Shown: positions 33,856-41,281 of the stretch, one piece after another
Layout of the letters: every line of letters begins with the position of its first letter
How positions within the stretch are numbered: position 1 is the first letter of the stretch
Source of the DNA: Saccharopolyspora erythraea NRRL 2338
GTDB lineage: Bacteria > Actinomycetota > Actinomycetes > Mycobacteriales > Pseudonocardiaceae
Length of the DNA stretch: 64,000 nucleotides
Assembly (NCBI RefSeq): GCF_000062885.1
Contig: NC_009142.1
Location: 5,073,584-5,137,583, forward strand
Direction of reading: 5' to 3'
Program-made: the position numbers and the translations under genes
Notes under the pieces: model-generated
Database searches by the model: none
The model's input: the letters and a program-made list of their open reading frames with translations, nothing else
Told to the model about the DNA's origin: nothing

Positions 33856-34865
33856 AACCCGTCAGCCTGATCGACGTCGCCAGCTACCAGCCGCCGAACC
33901 GCGTCGGCCGGGAGTACTTCGAGCGGTACTCGCGCCCGGACGACCCGCTGCTGCGCAACCCGATGTTCCGCCCGCCCGAGTACCGGCACTACGCGTCGCG
34001 GGAGCAGACCGGGGCCGACCTCATCGAGCAGGCCGCGGCGGCCTTCACCGACCGGCACGGCGCGGAGGCCCTGCGCGAGGTCGACGTGCTGCTCACCTAC
34101 AACGCGCTGCCCGACGTGCCGTTCCTGGGATCGGGGGCCGAGATCGCGCGGCGGCTCGGCTGCCGGCCCAGGTCCGTCGTCGACGTGCACAACGGGCACT
34201 GCGTGGTGTTCCCGTACATGCTCGACCTCGCCAGGAAGCTGCTCCAGGAGGACGGCGCGAACACCGCGCTGCTGTGCGTCTCCCAGAACGCCGGCAAGAT
34301 CTTCACCCAGCCCGGCGTGCGGACCTCGGCTCACGCGTCGGTCCCCGGCGACGGCGCGGCGGTCGCCCTCGTCGCGGCCTCCGACGAGTCGCCGGTCCTG
34401 GCGACCGAGGTGCACCACTACTTCGAGTACGCCCCCGACGTGAACATCACGCTGGAGGACGGGCGGCTGTACTGGGAGCCCGGCACCTCGGAGATGGACG
34501 TCGGTTTCGACAACACCAAGGCGCAGAACGTCATCGAGCGCGGGACCAAGATCCTGCCCGAGGTCGTCCGCGCCCTGTGCGGGCGGATCGGCGCCGGGCT
34601 CGACGACATCGACCTGCTGGTCACCAACCAGCCGAACCGGCTGCTGCTGCGCAACTGGGTCAGGGAGCTGGCAATCGACGCGTCGCGGCAGTTCGACACC
34701 TTCGACTCCTACGGAAACCTCTTCGGCGCCGGCGTGCCGGTGAGCCTCGACCACGCCCTGCGAGCCGACAGGGTCGCCCCGGGCTCGCTGGTGGTGCTCG
34801 CGGGTTTCGCCGGAGCGGGCGAGATGGCCGCGGGCGCGGCCATCAGGTGGCGGGAGAAGGCATGA
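33852..34865 (+). CDS. KAS III-like ketosynthase with His to Asn change
   Basis: 337 aa of the FabH/KAS III fold. Cys117 in VDVHNGHCVVF is the nucleophile position and GN in DSYGNLFGAGVP gives Asn289. The middle catalytic motif, normally H-Q-x-N, reads TNQPN, so the His is Asn259 (codon AAC at 34626). KAS III relatives lacking the full triad serve as acyltransferases or accept pre-loaded substrates, so decarboxylative condensation is uncertain. It starts with GTG overlapping the SRPBCC stop and is followed by an 83-bp gap with a stem-loop, then ACP genes. Confidence 0.85.
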   Translation: MKPVSLIDVASYQPPNRVGREYFERYSRPDDPLLRNPMFRPPEYRHYASREQTGADLIEQAAAAFTDRHGAEALREVDVLLTYNALPDVPFLGSGAEIARRLGCRPRSVVDVHNGHCVVFPYMLDLARKLLQEDGANTALLCVSQNAGKIFTQPGVRTSAHASVPGDGAAVALVAASDESPVLATEVHHYFEYAPDVNITLEDGRLYWEPGTSEMDVGFDNTKAQNVIERGTKILPEVVRALCGRIGAGLDDIDLLVTNQPNRLLLRNWVRELAIDASRQFDTFDSYGNLFGAGVPVSLDHALRADRVAPGSLVVLAGFAGAGEMAAGAAIRWREKA

Positions 34866-34869
34866 CCGC

Positions 34870-34904
34870 GGGCGCGGCTCGTCCCTGCGCGACGAGCCGC
34901 GCCC
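34870..34904 (+). promoter_or_regulatory. intra-operon stem-loop between KAS III and ACP
   Basis: A perfect 14-bp inverted repeat (34870-34883 with 34891-34904, 7-nt loop; arm GGGCGCGGCTCGTC) fills the only sizeable gap in the operon. No T run follows, so it is more likely an mRNA processing or stability element that sets ACP level than a terminator. Confidence 0.5.
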
Positions 34905-34948
34905 GTTCGAGAAAACCCTTTGCGGACACCGGATCAGGAGGACCAGCG

Positions 34949-35209
34949 ATGAGCAGCGGAACCCAGGCGGAAGGCTCCAGCAGGACCGCGGAGAACGCGG
35001 CGCTCGACCTGCTCGGCGAGGTGCTGTACGTCGAGGCGGGCAAGATCGACCTGGACACCGGCTTCACCGAGCTCGGCCTGGACTCGATCCTGGCCGTCGA
35101 GTACGTCTCGATGCTCAAGGACGAGCTTGGCGTCGAGCAGACCGTCGCCTCGCTCTACGAGCTGGGGACGCCGCGGGCCTTCTTCGCCCACATCGCCGCC
35201 GAGGCGTAG
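34949..35209 (+). CDS. acyl carrier protein (first)
   Basis: 86 aa with the phosphopantetheine site ELGLDSILAVEY near residues 44-55. ATG 34949 is preceded by AGGAGG. It begins the beta-branching sub-operon and could hold the acyl chain on which branching occurs, or the acceptor for the KAS III. Start and frame are clear. Which of the two ACPs is donor and which acceptor is inferred only. Confidence 0.9.
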   Translation: MSSGTQAEGSSRTAENAALDLLGEVLYVEAGKIDLDTGFTELGLDSILAVEYVSMLKDELGVEQTVASLYELGTPRAFFAHIAAEA

Positions 35210-35212
35210 CCG

Positions 35213-35461
35213 ATGACCAGGGACGAGGTGTTCGCGGTCGTGCGCGAGAACATCCTCGCGGTGCGCGCGGAAGTCGACCCCGCCGACATCCGCGAGGACC
35301 GCAGCATGCACGAGCTGGGCTGCGACTCGCTGGACCGGATGGACGTGGTCGTCGGTTCGCTCGACCAGGTCGGCCTGGAGCTGCGCCCGGACCGGTTCGC
35401 CGGCGTGCGCGACATCGGTGGCCTGGTCGACGTCCTGCTGGAAAACCTCAACGAGTCGTAA
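35213..35461 (+). CDS. acyl carrier protein (second, probable donor ACP)
   Basis: 82 aa with the prosthetic Ser in ELGCDSLDRMDVVV (about residues 37-50). The GCDSLD wording resembles donor ACPs of HMG-CoA-synthase cassettes (AcpK type), which carry malonyl and then acetyl. It lies 3 bp after the first ACP and directly before the HMG-CoA synthase, the usual order. Confidence 0.88.
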   Translation: MTRDEVFAVVRENILAVRAEVDPADIREDRSMHELGCDSLDRMDVVVGSLDQVGLELRPDRFAGVRDIGGLVDVLLENLNES

Positions 35462-35472
35462 CGGATGTGGCC

Positions 35473-36696
35473 ATGAACGTCCCCGTGGGAATCGAAGCGG
35501 TCGGCGCCTACTGCGGCAGCGCCTACCTGGAGACCGAGGACCTGTTCGCCGCCCGGGGTCTGGACGCCGGCCGGATCGGCAACCTCGGGCTGCGCCGCAA
35601 GAGCGTGGCGGCTCCCGGTGAGGACGTCGTCGCGATGGCGGCCACCGCGGCCCGGCCGCTGGTGGACGCGGTCGACGACAAGGCGAGCATCCGGACGCTC
35701 GTGGTCGCCACCGAGTCACCGCTGGACCTGTCCAAGGCCGCGAGCACGCACGTCCACCAGTTGCTGGGCCTGCCCCGCCAGTGCCGGCTGCTGGAGGTCA
35801 AGCAGGCCTGCCACGGCGGGGCGGCCGCGCTCGGGCTGGCCGCCTCGGTGGTGGCCACCGAACCGGGCAGCAGGGCGCTGGTGATCGCCTCCGACACCCC
35901 GGTGCCGACCCGGGGCTCCTACATGGAACCCGCGCAGGGCGCCGGGGCGGTGGCGGTGCTGGTCGGGCCGCAACCGCGGGTCGTCGAGCTGGAACTGGGC
36001 ACGACGGGCTGCTACGGCTACGAGACGCCGGACTTCTTCCGGCCGCGTCCGGACGTCGACGTGATGGACACCGACCTGTCCCTGATGTCCTACCTGGACT
36101 GTCTGATCGGGGCGTTCGGCGACCACGCGGCGCGCAAGCCCGGCGCGGACTTCGTCGGCTCCTACGACCTGCTGGCCATGCACACCCCGTTCCCCGGCAT
36201 GGTCCGGGGCGCGCACCGGACCGGCGTGCGCAAGCTCTCCGGCCTCGGCCGGGGCGGTGAGCAGGAAGACTTCGGCCGCCGGGTCGCGCAGTCGCTGCGC
36301 TTTCCCGAGCTGGTCGGCAACATCTACTCCGCCACCACGTTGCTGGCCATGATGAGCGCGGTCGCCGGGGCACCCGCGGACCGGCCTTCGTCGATGGGGG
36401 TGTTCAGCTACGGATCGGGGTGCGCGTCGGAGTTCTTCGCCTGCACCGTCCTGCCGGGGGCCGCGGAACTGGTCGAGCGGACCGGGCTGGAGCAGGAGCT
36501 CGCGGCCCGGACGCGGCTGACCGTCGCGGACTACGACGTCGCGGTCGACGGCGCCGTGGCCGCCGGGTTCGGCGCCGAGCACGCCCGGGTCGCCGCAGAC
36601 GACCTCGCGGCGTGGGGCGCGGGCGACCGGCCGCGCGCGGTGCTGTCCTCGGTCGAGAACTACCGCAGGGAGTACCGGTGGCTCCCAGCGCGCTGA
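35473..36696 (+). CDS. HMG-CoA synthase-like beta-branching enzyme
   Basis: 407 aa from ATG 35473; a GTG six bases upstream leaves no room for a ribosome site. Catalytic residues of the family are present: Cys113 in LEVKQACHGGAAAL, His237 in LLAMHTPFPGMV and Glu81 in ATESPLDL. GNIYSATTLLAM and GVFSYGSGCASEFF are C-terminal signatures. Together with the two ACPs, the Ser-KS and two enoyl-CoA hydratases it fits the HCS role of adding an acetyl group to a beta-keto thioester. Primary-metabolism HMGS is less likely, as no mevalonate genes are near. Confidence 0.9.
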   Translation: MNVPVGIEAVGAYCGSAYLETEDLFAARGLDAGRIGNLGLRRKSVAAPGEDVVAMAATAARPLVDAVDDKASIRTLVVATESPLDLSKAASTHVHQLLGLPRQCRLLEVKQACHGGAAALGLAASVVATEPGSRALVIASDTPVPTRGSYMEPAQGAGAVAVLVGPQPRVVELELGTTGCYGYETPDFFRPRPDVDVMDTDLSLMSYLDCLIGAFGDHAARKPGADFVGSYDLLAMHTPFPGMVRGAHRTGVRKLSGLGRGGEQEDFGRRVAQSLRFPELVGNIYSATTLLAMMSAVAGAPADRPSSMGVFSYGSGCASEFFACTVLPGAAELVERTGLEQELAARTRLTVADYDVAVDGAVAAGFGAEHARVAADDLAAWGAGDRPRAVLSSVENYRREYRWLPAR

Positions 36697-37421
36697 GCAT
36701 CCGCGGCGGGTGCGCCGAGCTGCGGTTGTCCCGCCCCGAGGCGGGCAACGCGCTGAGCGCGGACGCGGTGGCCGAACTGCTCGACGGACTGCGCGCCGCC
36801 GAAAGGGATCCGGGCTGCCGGACGCTGGTGCTCAGCGCGGAAGGCACTGCCTTCTGCACCGGCGTCGATCTGTCCGCTGTGGACCAACCGGATGCCTGGC
36901 CCGCCGAGGCCAGCGCCGCGCTGATGGAGCTGCTGTCCGGCCTGGCCGGCAGCAGGCTGGTCACCGTGGCGGTGGTCGAGGGCAGGGCCACCGGCGGCGG
37001 AGTGGGGCTGGCAGCCTGCTGCGACTTCGTCGTGGCCGGACCCGCCGCGAGCTTCCGCCTCACCGAGCTGTTGCTCGGACTGGTGCCCGCGGTGATCACG
37101 CCCTTCGTATCGGCCAGGGTCGGCCGCGCCGTGCTCCGGATGGCGCTGCTCGCCGAGGAGTTCGACGCCACCGCGGCGCAGCGGCTCGGTCTCGTCGACG
37201 AGGTCGCGCAGCGGCCCGGCGACGTGGTGCGGCGGATCGTGCTGGCGCTGCGGAGGATGCCTCGGCCGGACGCGGTCGACGAGTTCAAGCAGTGCCGCCG
37301 CATGCTCGGCGCGGAACCCGCCGGCTACCTCGAACACGCCCACCGGCTCTTCGAGCGCGCCGCGGCCGATCCCGCCGTGCGCACCCGGGTCCGCCTGCTG
37401 CAACGGGAAGGAATGCTATGA
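36678..37421 (+). CDS. enoyl-CoA hydratase/isomerase ECH1 (dehydratase type)
   Basis: 247 aa from GTG 36678, chosen because CAGGGA lies 6 bp upstream and it overlaps the HMGS gene by 19 bp. FCTGVDLSAV near residue 55 and the oxyanion-hole loop VEGRATGGGVGLAACCDFVVA near 100 identify the crotonase fold. The FCTG-x-D-[FL] wording matches ECH1 (PksH/CurE-like) dehydratases that remove water from the HMG-thioester. The next gene is the ECH2 partner, overlapping by 4 bp. Confidence 0.85.
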   Translation: MAPSALSIRGGCAELRLSRPEAGNALSADAVAELLDGLRAAERDPGCRTLVLSAEGTAFCTGVDLSAVDQPDAWPAEASAALMELLSGLAGSRLVTVAVVEGRATGGGVGLAACCDFVVAGPAASFRLTELLLGLVPAVITPFVSARVGRAVLRMALLAEEFDATAAQRLGLVDEVAQRPGDVVRRIVLALRRMPRPDAVDEFKQCRRMLGAEPAGYLEHAHRLFERAAADPAVRTRVRLLQREGML

Positions 37422-38164
37422 GCCCGGTGACGGTGGAGGTCGACGAGCGGGTGGCGATCGTGACGATGGCCGACACCGACGGCGGCAACGCGATCTCGCC
37501 CGCGCTGATCGAGCAGGTGCCCGCCGCGCTGGCTTCGGTCGCGGCCGACCCGCGCGTGCACGTGGTCCTGGCCGCCGGGCTGCCGAACGTGTTCGCGACC
37601 GGCGCCAGCCGCGAGTACCTGCTCACCGAGGAACGCGCCGACGTCGAACCGTTCGTCCGCGCGTTCCCGCACTGCCCGCTGCCGGTCGTGGCGGCGATGC
37701 AGGGGCACGCCATCGGCGGCGGGCTCAGCCACGGGCTCTACGCGGACGTGCCGGTGCTGTCCGAGCGCTCGGTCTACGCGGCGAACTTCCTGAACTACGC
37801 ACTGGTCCCGGAATACGGCACGACGTGGCTGCTCCCCAGCAGGCTCGGGCACACCCTCGGCGCCGAGATGCTGCTGACCGCGCGGGGCTACCGCGGAGCC
37901 GAGCTGCGCGCGAGGTCCGCTCCGGTGCGGGTGGTGCCGCACGACGAGGTCTTCGGCTCCTCGCTGGAGATCGCCCGCGACATCGCCCGCGCGCCCAGGC
38001 ACGCGCTCCGGCTGCTCAAGGAGCAGCTCGCCGCGCAGGCGCTCGCGGCCGGTGACGCAGCGATCGAGGTCGAGGTGGGCAGGCACGAACAGGCGTGGCG
38101 GAGCGAGGAGTTCCGCCGGCTGGTCGAGCAGCGGTACGGGCGAGCAGAGGAGATAGCTCGTTGA
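37418..38164 (+). CDS. enoyl-CoA hydratase/isomerase ECH2 (decarboxylase type)
   Basis: 248 aa, about the normal length for PksI-like ECH2. FATGASREYLL near residue 65, HAIGGGLSHGLYADVPVLS near 99 and SVYAANFLNYALVPEYGTTWLLPSRLG near 120 match this decarboxylase subgroup, which loses CO2 from the glutaconyl-like intermediate to give a beta-methyl branch. The stop codon (38162-38164) lies at the junction with a TnpB element, so the native C-terminal end may have been slightly changed by the insertion. Confidence 0.85.
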   Translation: MSPVTVEVDERVAIVTMADTDGGNAISPALIEQVPAALASVAADPRVHVVLAAGLPNVFATGASREYLLTEERADVEPFVRAFPHCPLPVVAAMQGHAIGGGLSHGLYADVPVLSERSVYAANFLNYALVPEYGTTWLLPSRLGHTLGAEMLLTARGYRGAELRARSAPVRVVPHDEVFGSSLEIARDIARAPRHALRLLKEQLAAQALAAGDAAIEVEVGRHEQAWRSEEFRRLVEQRYGRAEEIAR

Positions 38165-38300
38165 CTTCCTCCCCGCTCTAAAGGGCGGGGATTCCCATCG
38201 GGCTCGCGCCCGATGGTTCCTGCTTCGTAGCCGACAACCGAGGGGAGGACCCTTGCGGATTCACACCAGCTCCACAGGCATCGCCGGGTGCTTCCCCGGC
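38161..38300 (-). ncRNA. candidate omega (reRNA) guide RNA, approximate extent
   Basis: TnpB elements transcribe a guide RNA from the 3' end of tnpB through the right end. Here the minus-strand 3' end has two stem-loops: a perfect 9-bp stem (38195-38203 with 38208-38216) and the end hairpin at 38171-38190. The guide would then run into flanking DNA below 38161, reading CGAGCTATCTCCTCTGCTCG, which is the end of the ECH2 gene. Presence is inferred from family knowledge; the 5' limit is a guess. Confidence 0.4.
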
Positions 38301-39449
38301 TACCGCTCGACCAGCGGCAAGTATGTTCTTCGCGGCGTCGATGTCCCGGTCATGCCGGGTGCCGCAGTCCGGGCACGTCCAGTGTCGTACCGACAGTTTC
38401 AAGCTCGACAGCATGTGCCCGCACGCAGAGCACGTCTTGCTGGACGGGTACCAGCGGTCGATGACGACCAGGGTCTTTCCCGCGCGGTCGGCCTTGTACT
38501 CCAGTTGACGCCGGAACTCGCCCAACGCCGCGTCCATCACGGCACGGTTCAGGCCGGATTTGGCCCGAACGCGGCCGGGCTCGTGGGCGGTGCCCTTGGC
38601 GGAGCGGGTCATGCCGGAGACGTTGAGGTCTTCGATGGCGATGACGTCGTTCTCGCGCACCAGACGTGTACTGGTCTTGTGGACAAAGTCCTGGCGAGCG
38701 TGGCGCATCTCGCGGTGCGCGCGGGCGACCTTGTTCTTGGCTTTGCGGCGGTTGTTCGAGTCCTTCTGCTTCCGTGTCATCTGCCGCTGGTAGCGGGCAA
38801 GGTTACGGGCCTTGCGGTCCGGATGCTTCGGGTTCGCGATCTTCTCGCCGGAGGACAGGGCCGCGAAGTCCTTCACACCCAGGTCCACCCCGACCGCACG
38901 GCCAGTCTCGGTCTGCGGTTCGGGGCCGTCGGTGTCCACGGCGAACGTGACATACCAGCGGCCGTCGGGCTCGCGGGACACGATCACCATCGTCGGGTTC
39001 AACGACGCCAGGGTTTCGGCGCCCCAGGACCACACGAACGCAAGCGGCGCGGTGTGCTTCGCGAGAGTCAGTTTGCCGCCGCGCAGGCGGAACGCGCTGC
39101 GCGTGTAGTGCGCGGACTGGCGGCCGTTGCGGGACTTGAAACGCGGGTAGCGCGCGCGCCCGAGGAAGAAGTTCTGATAGGCGGTGTGCTGGTGCCGCAA
39201 CGTTTGCTGCAACGGCACCGACGAGACCTCGGACAGGAACGCCGGCTCGGCGGTTTTCTTCCACGCGGTCAGTGCGGCGTCGGTCTCTTTGCAGGAGGCC
39301 TTCTTGCCGTGGGCGTGGTAGGCCCGGTGTCGGTCGGCGAGGGTCTTGTTCCACACCAGGCGTACGCATCCGAACGTGCGGCCCAACTGGGCCATCTGCT
39401 CGGGGTCGGGGTAGGCCCGAACCTTGTACGCCGTCCGCATGCTGATCAT
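38178..39449 (-). CDS. tnpB: TnpB-like RNA-guided nuclease (transposon OrfB)
   Basis: 423 aa and apparently intact. The N-terminal wedge starts MRTAYKVRAYPDPEQMAQL. The RuvC-like triad is Asp in GVDLGVKDFAAL, Glu in IAIEDLNVSGMT and Asp in DRDIDAAKNILAAGR. The zinc finger is CSACGH and CPDCGT. The HTH-like NRAVMDAALGEFRRQLEYKA lies between. It is a compact nuclease that uses a 3'-end RNA. Two Met codons (residues 1 and 4) could start it. GC content and codon use are similar to neighbours, so it is not an obviously recent foreign insertion. Confidence 0.9.
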   Translation of the reverse strand: MISMRTAYKVRAYPDPEQMAQLGRTFGCVRLVWNKTLADRHRAYHAHGKKASCKETDAALTAWKKTAEPAFLSEVSSVPLQQTLRHQHTAYQNFFLGRARYPRFKSRNGRQSAHYTRSAFRLRGGKLTLAKHTAPLAFVWSWGAETLASLNPTMVIVSREPDGRWYVTFAVDTDGPEPQTETGRAVGVDLGVKDFAALSSGEKIANPKHPDRKARNLARYQRQMTRKQKDSNNRRKAKNKVARAHREMRHARQDFVHKTSTRLVRENDVIAIEDLNVSGMTRSAKGTAHEPGRVRAKSGLNRAVMDAALGEFRRQLEYKADRAGKTLVVIDRWYPSSKTCSACGHMLSSLKLSVRHWTCPDCGTRHDRDIDAAKNILAAGRAVAGEAPGDACGAGVNPQGSSPRLSATKQEPSGASPMGIPAL

Positions 39450-39559
39450 TTCACACGTTTGCCGATCACGAGCAAGTACGGGCGCGCGGTCGCCCGTCGA
39501 CGTTCGGGATCGGCTCCTCCCCGGCGTGAACGCCGGGGCTTCCGCCGATTGGAGAACCG

Positions 39560-41281
39560 GTGAACATGAGCACTGGACGATTCGCGGAGTCCGAGCCGCT
39601 GGCGATCGTGGGCATGTCGTGCCGGGTGCCCGGGGGCGACGACGTCGACGAGTTCTGGGAGACGCTGCTGAGCGGGCGCTCGATGATGGGCCCGGTGCCC
39701 GAGGAGCGCCTGGTCGGCTACAACGCCGAGGTGGCCGGGGCGGGCGGCCTCACCGCCGGGCTGATGCCCGACGCGGACGCCTTCGACGCCGAGTTCTTCG
39801 ACGTCGGCGGCCGGATGGCGGCGTGGATGGACCCGCAGCAGCGCCTGCTGCTGGAGACCAGCTGGCGCGCGCTGGAGTCGGCGGGCATCGCGCCCGCGAG
39901 CCTGCGGGGCCGGGAGGTCGGCGTGTTCGTCGCGTCGTCGACCAGCGACTTCCGCGACCACATGATCAGCACCGGAGCGCTCGACCGCTACTCGGCGACC
40001 GGCAGCGTCGCCGCCTACCTGTCGAACCGCATCTCGCACCACTACGACCTGCGCGGGCCCAGCATCACCGTGGACACGGCGTGCTCCAGCGGGCTGAGCG
40101 CGTTGTCGCTGGCCGCGTCGGGACTGCGTGCGGGCGACTTCGACATGGCCATCGTCGGCGCGTCGAACGTCTACGGATCGGGCTGGCTGACCGCCGCGCT
40201 GGCGCACATGGGAGCGCTGTCGCCGACGGGCGTCTGCCGCCCGTTCTCCCCCGACGCCGACGGGTACGTGCGCGGCGAGGGCGTGCTGTGCTTCGTCATC
40301 AAGCGGCTAGACGACGCGCTCGACTCCGGCGACCCGGTGCTCGCGGTCATCCGGGGCGCCGCGGCCAACCACGACGGACGTGCGGGCGGGCTGGTCAAGA
40401 CCGACGCGCACTCGCAGGCCCGGCTGATGCGGCGGGCGCTCGCCCAGGGCGGGATCGAGCCCTCCTCGCTCGGCTACCTCGAGGCGCACGCCCCCGGGAC
40501 GAAGCTGGACGAGGTCGAGCTCAACGGTCTGCGGGAGCTGCTGCGGGGCGCGGAGCCCGCCCGCTTCGCCGGGCCCGACGGCCGGCTCTGGATCGGCACG
40601 GTCAAGGCGGTGCTCGGGCACCTGGAGGGCGCGGCGGGCGCGGCCAGCCTCGCCAAGGGCGTGCTGGTCCTGCTCAACGGCGCGATCCCGGCCGGCGTGG
40701 GAATTCTCAGCATGGACAGCGGTTTCGACGTCCACGACGAGCAGGCGGGCGCGGGAGTCGTGTCCTGGCCCGCGTCGGGGAGCCCGCGGCGGCTCGGGGT
40801 GAGCTCGTTCGGCATCGGCGGCTCCAACGCGCACGTCGTGCTGGAGGAAGCACCGGCCGTCGCGGCACCCGGCGGGACGTGGGGCTCACGACCGATCCCG
40901 GTGCCGATCAGCGCGACCGACCCCGAGGCGCTGCGACGGGTCGCGGCCCGGCTGGCGGAGTTCCTGGACGGGCCGTCGGCGCCGGAGCTGGCGGTGACGG
41001 CCTGGACCCTGCAGACCGGCCGCGACCACCTCGCGTCGCGTGCCGTCGTCCCCGCGCGCACGCTCGCGGAGCTGCGCGACGGGCTCCGGCGGATCGCGGC
41101 GGGCGACGACGTCGCGCCGGACGACGACGTCCGCGTCCGCAGGTGGCTGGACGGCGAGCACATCGACTGGAGCCCGCTGTGGAACCGCCCGCCCGGCCGC
41201 CGGGTCCGGCTCCCCGGCTACCCGTTCCGCCGCACCTCGCTGGGCATCGCACCCAGGCGCGCGGCACGCGCGGCGCGATGA
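39560..41281 (+). CDS. stand-alone type I ketosynthase without acyltransferase
   Basis: 573 aa from GTG 39560 (GGAG 5 bp upstream; ATG 39566 is the alternative). KS domain at about residues 11-440: Cys175 in VDTACSSGLSAL, His310 in YLEAHAPGTKLDE and His354 in VKAVLGHLEGAAG. So the Cys-His-His triad is complete, but the usual EAHGTGT reads EAHAPGT. GIGGSNAHVVLEEAP ends the KS. The last 130 residues look like the post-AT linker (RLPGYPFRRTSLGI) with no AT domain, as in AT-less or trans-AT systems. It probably extends an ACP-bound chain before or after beta-branching. Confidence 0.87.
   Translation: MNMSTGRFAESEPLAIVGMSCRVPGGDDVDEFWETLLSGRSMMGPVPEERLVGYNAEVAGAGGLTAGLMPDADAFDAEFFDVGGRMAAWMDPQQRLLLETSWRALESAGIAPASLRGREVGVFVASSTSDFRDHMISTGALDRYSATGSVAAYLSNRISHHYDLRGPSITVDTACSSGLSALSLAASGLRAGDFDMAIVGASNVYGSGWLTAALAHMGALSPTGVCRPFSPDADGYVRGEGVLCFVIKRLDDALDSGDPVLAVIRGAAANHDGRAGGLVKTDAHSQARLMRRALAQGGIEPSSLGYLEAHAPGTKLDEVELNGLRELLRGAEPARFAGPDGRLWIGTVKAVLGHLEGAAGAASLAKGVLVLLNGAIPAGVGILSMDSGFDVHDEQAGAGVVSWPASGSPRRLGVSSFGIGGSNAHVVLEEAPAVAAPGGTWGSRPIPVPISATDPEALRRVAARLAEFLDGPSAPELAVTAWTLQTGRDHLASRAVVPARTLAELRDGLRRIAAGDDVAPDDDVRVRRWLDGEHIDWSPLWNRPPGRRVRLPGYPFRRTSLGIAPRRAARAAR

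Larger units (their letters stand above)
38161..39545 (-). mobile_element. IS200/IS605-type (IS1341-like) TnpB-only element
   Basis: Both ends carry hairpins typical of this group: CCCCGGCG/CGCCGGGG (39519-39526 with 39531-39538) at the tnpB 5' side, and CCCCGC/GCGGGG (38171-38176 with 38185-38190) at the 3' side. Both are flanked by CTCC or TTCCTCC sequence. There is no tnpA. The right end reads GAGGAAGTCAA on the minus strand. It lies between ECH2 and KS1 of the beta-branching cassette. Exact ends are approximate, since these elements make no target duplication. Confidence 0.8.

Noticed and set aside
35473-36696. mevalonate-pathway HMG-CoA synthase
   Set aside because: No mevalonate genes nearby; the ACPs, ECH pair and Ser-KS mark a beta-branching role.
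38178-39449. Cas12-type CRISPR effector
   Set aside because: Size, zinc finger and element-end hairpins fit TnpB; no repeats or cas1/cas2 are near.
39560-41281. first module of a modular PKS
   Set aside because: The protein ends after the linker and has no AT, ACP or reductive domains; the next gene is a FabF-like KS.
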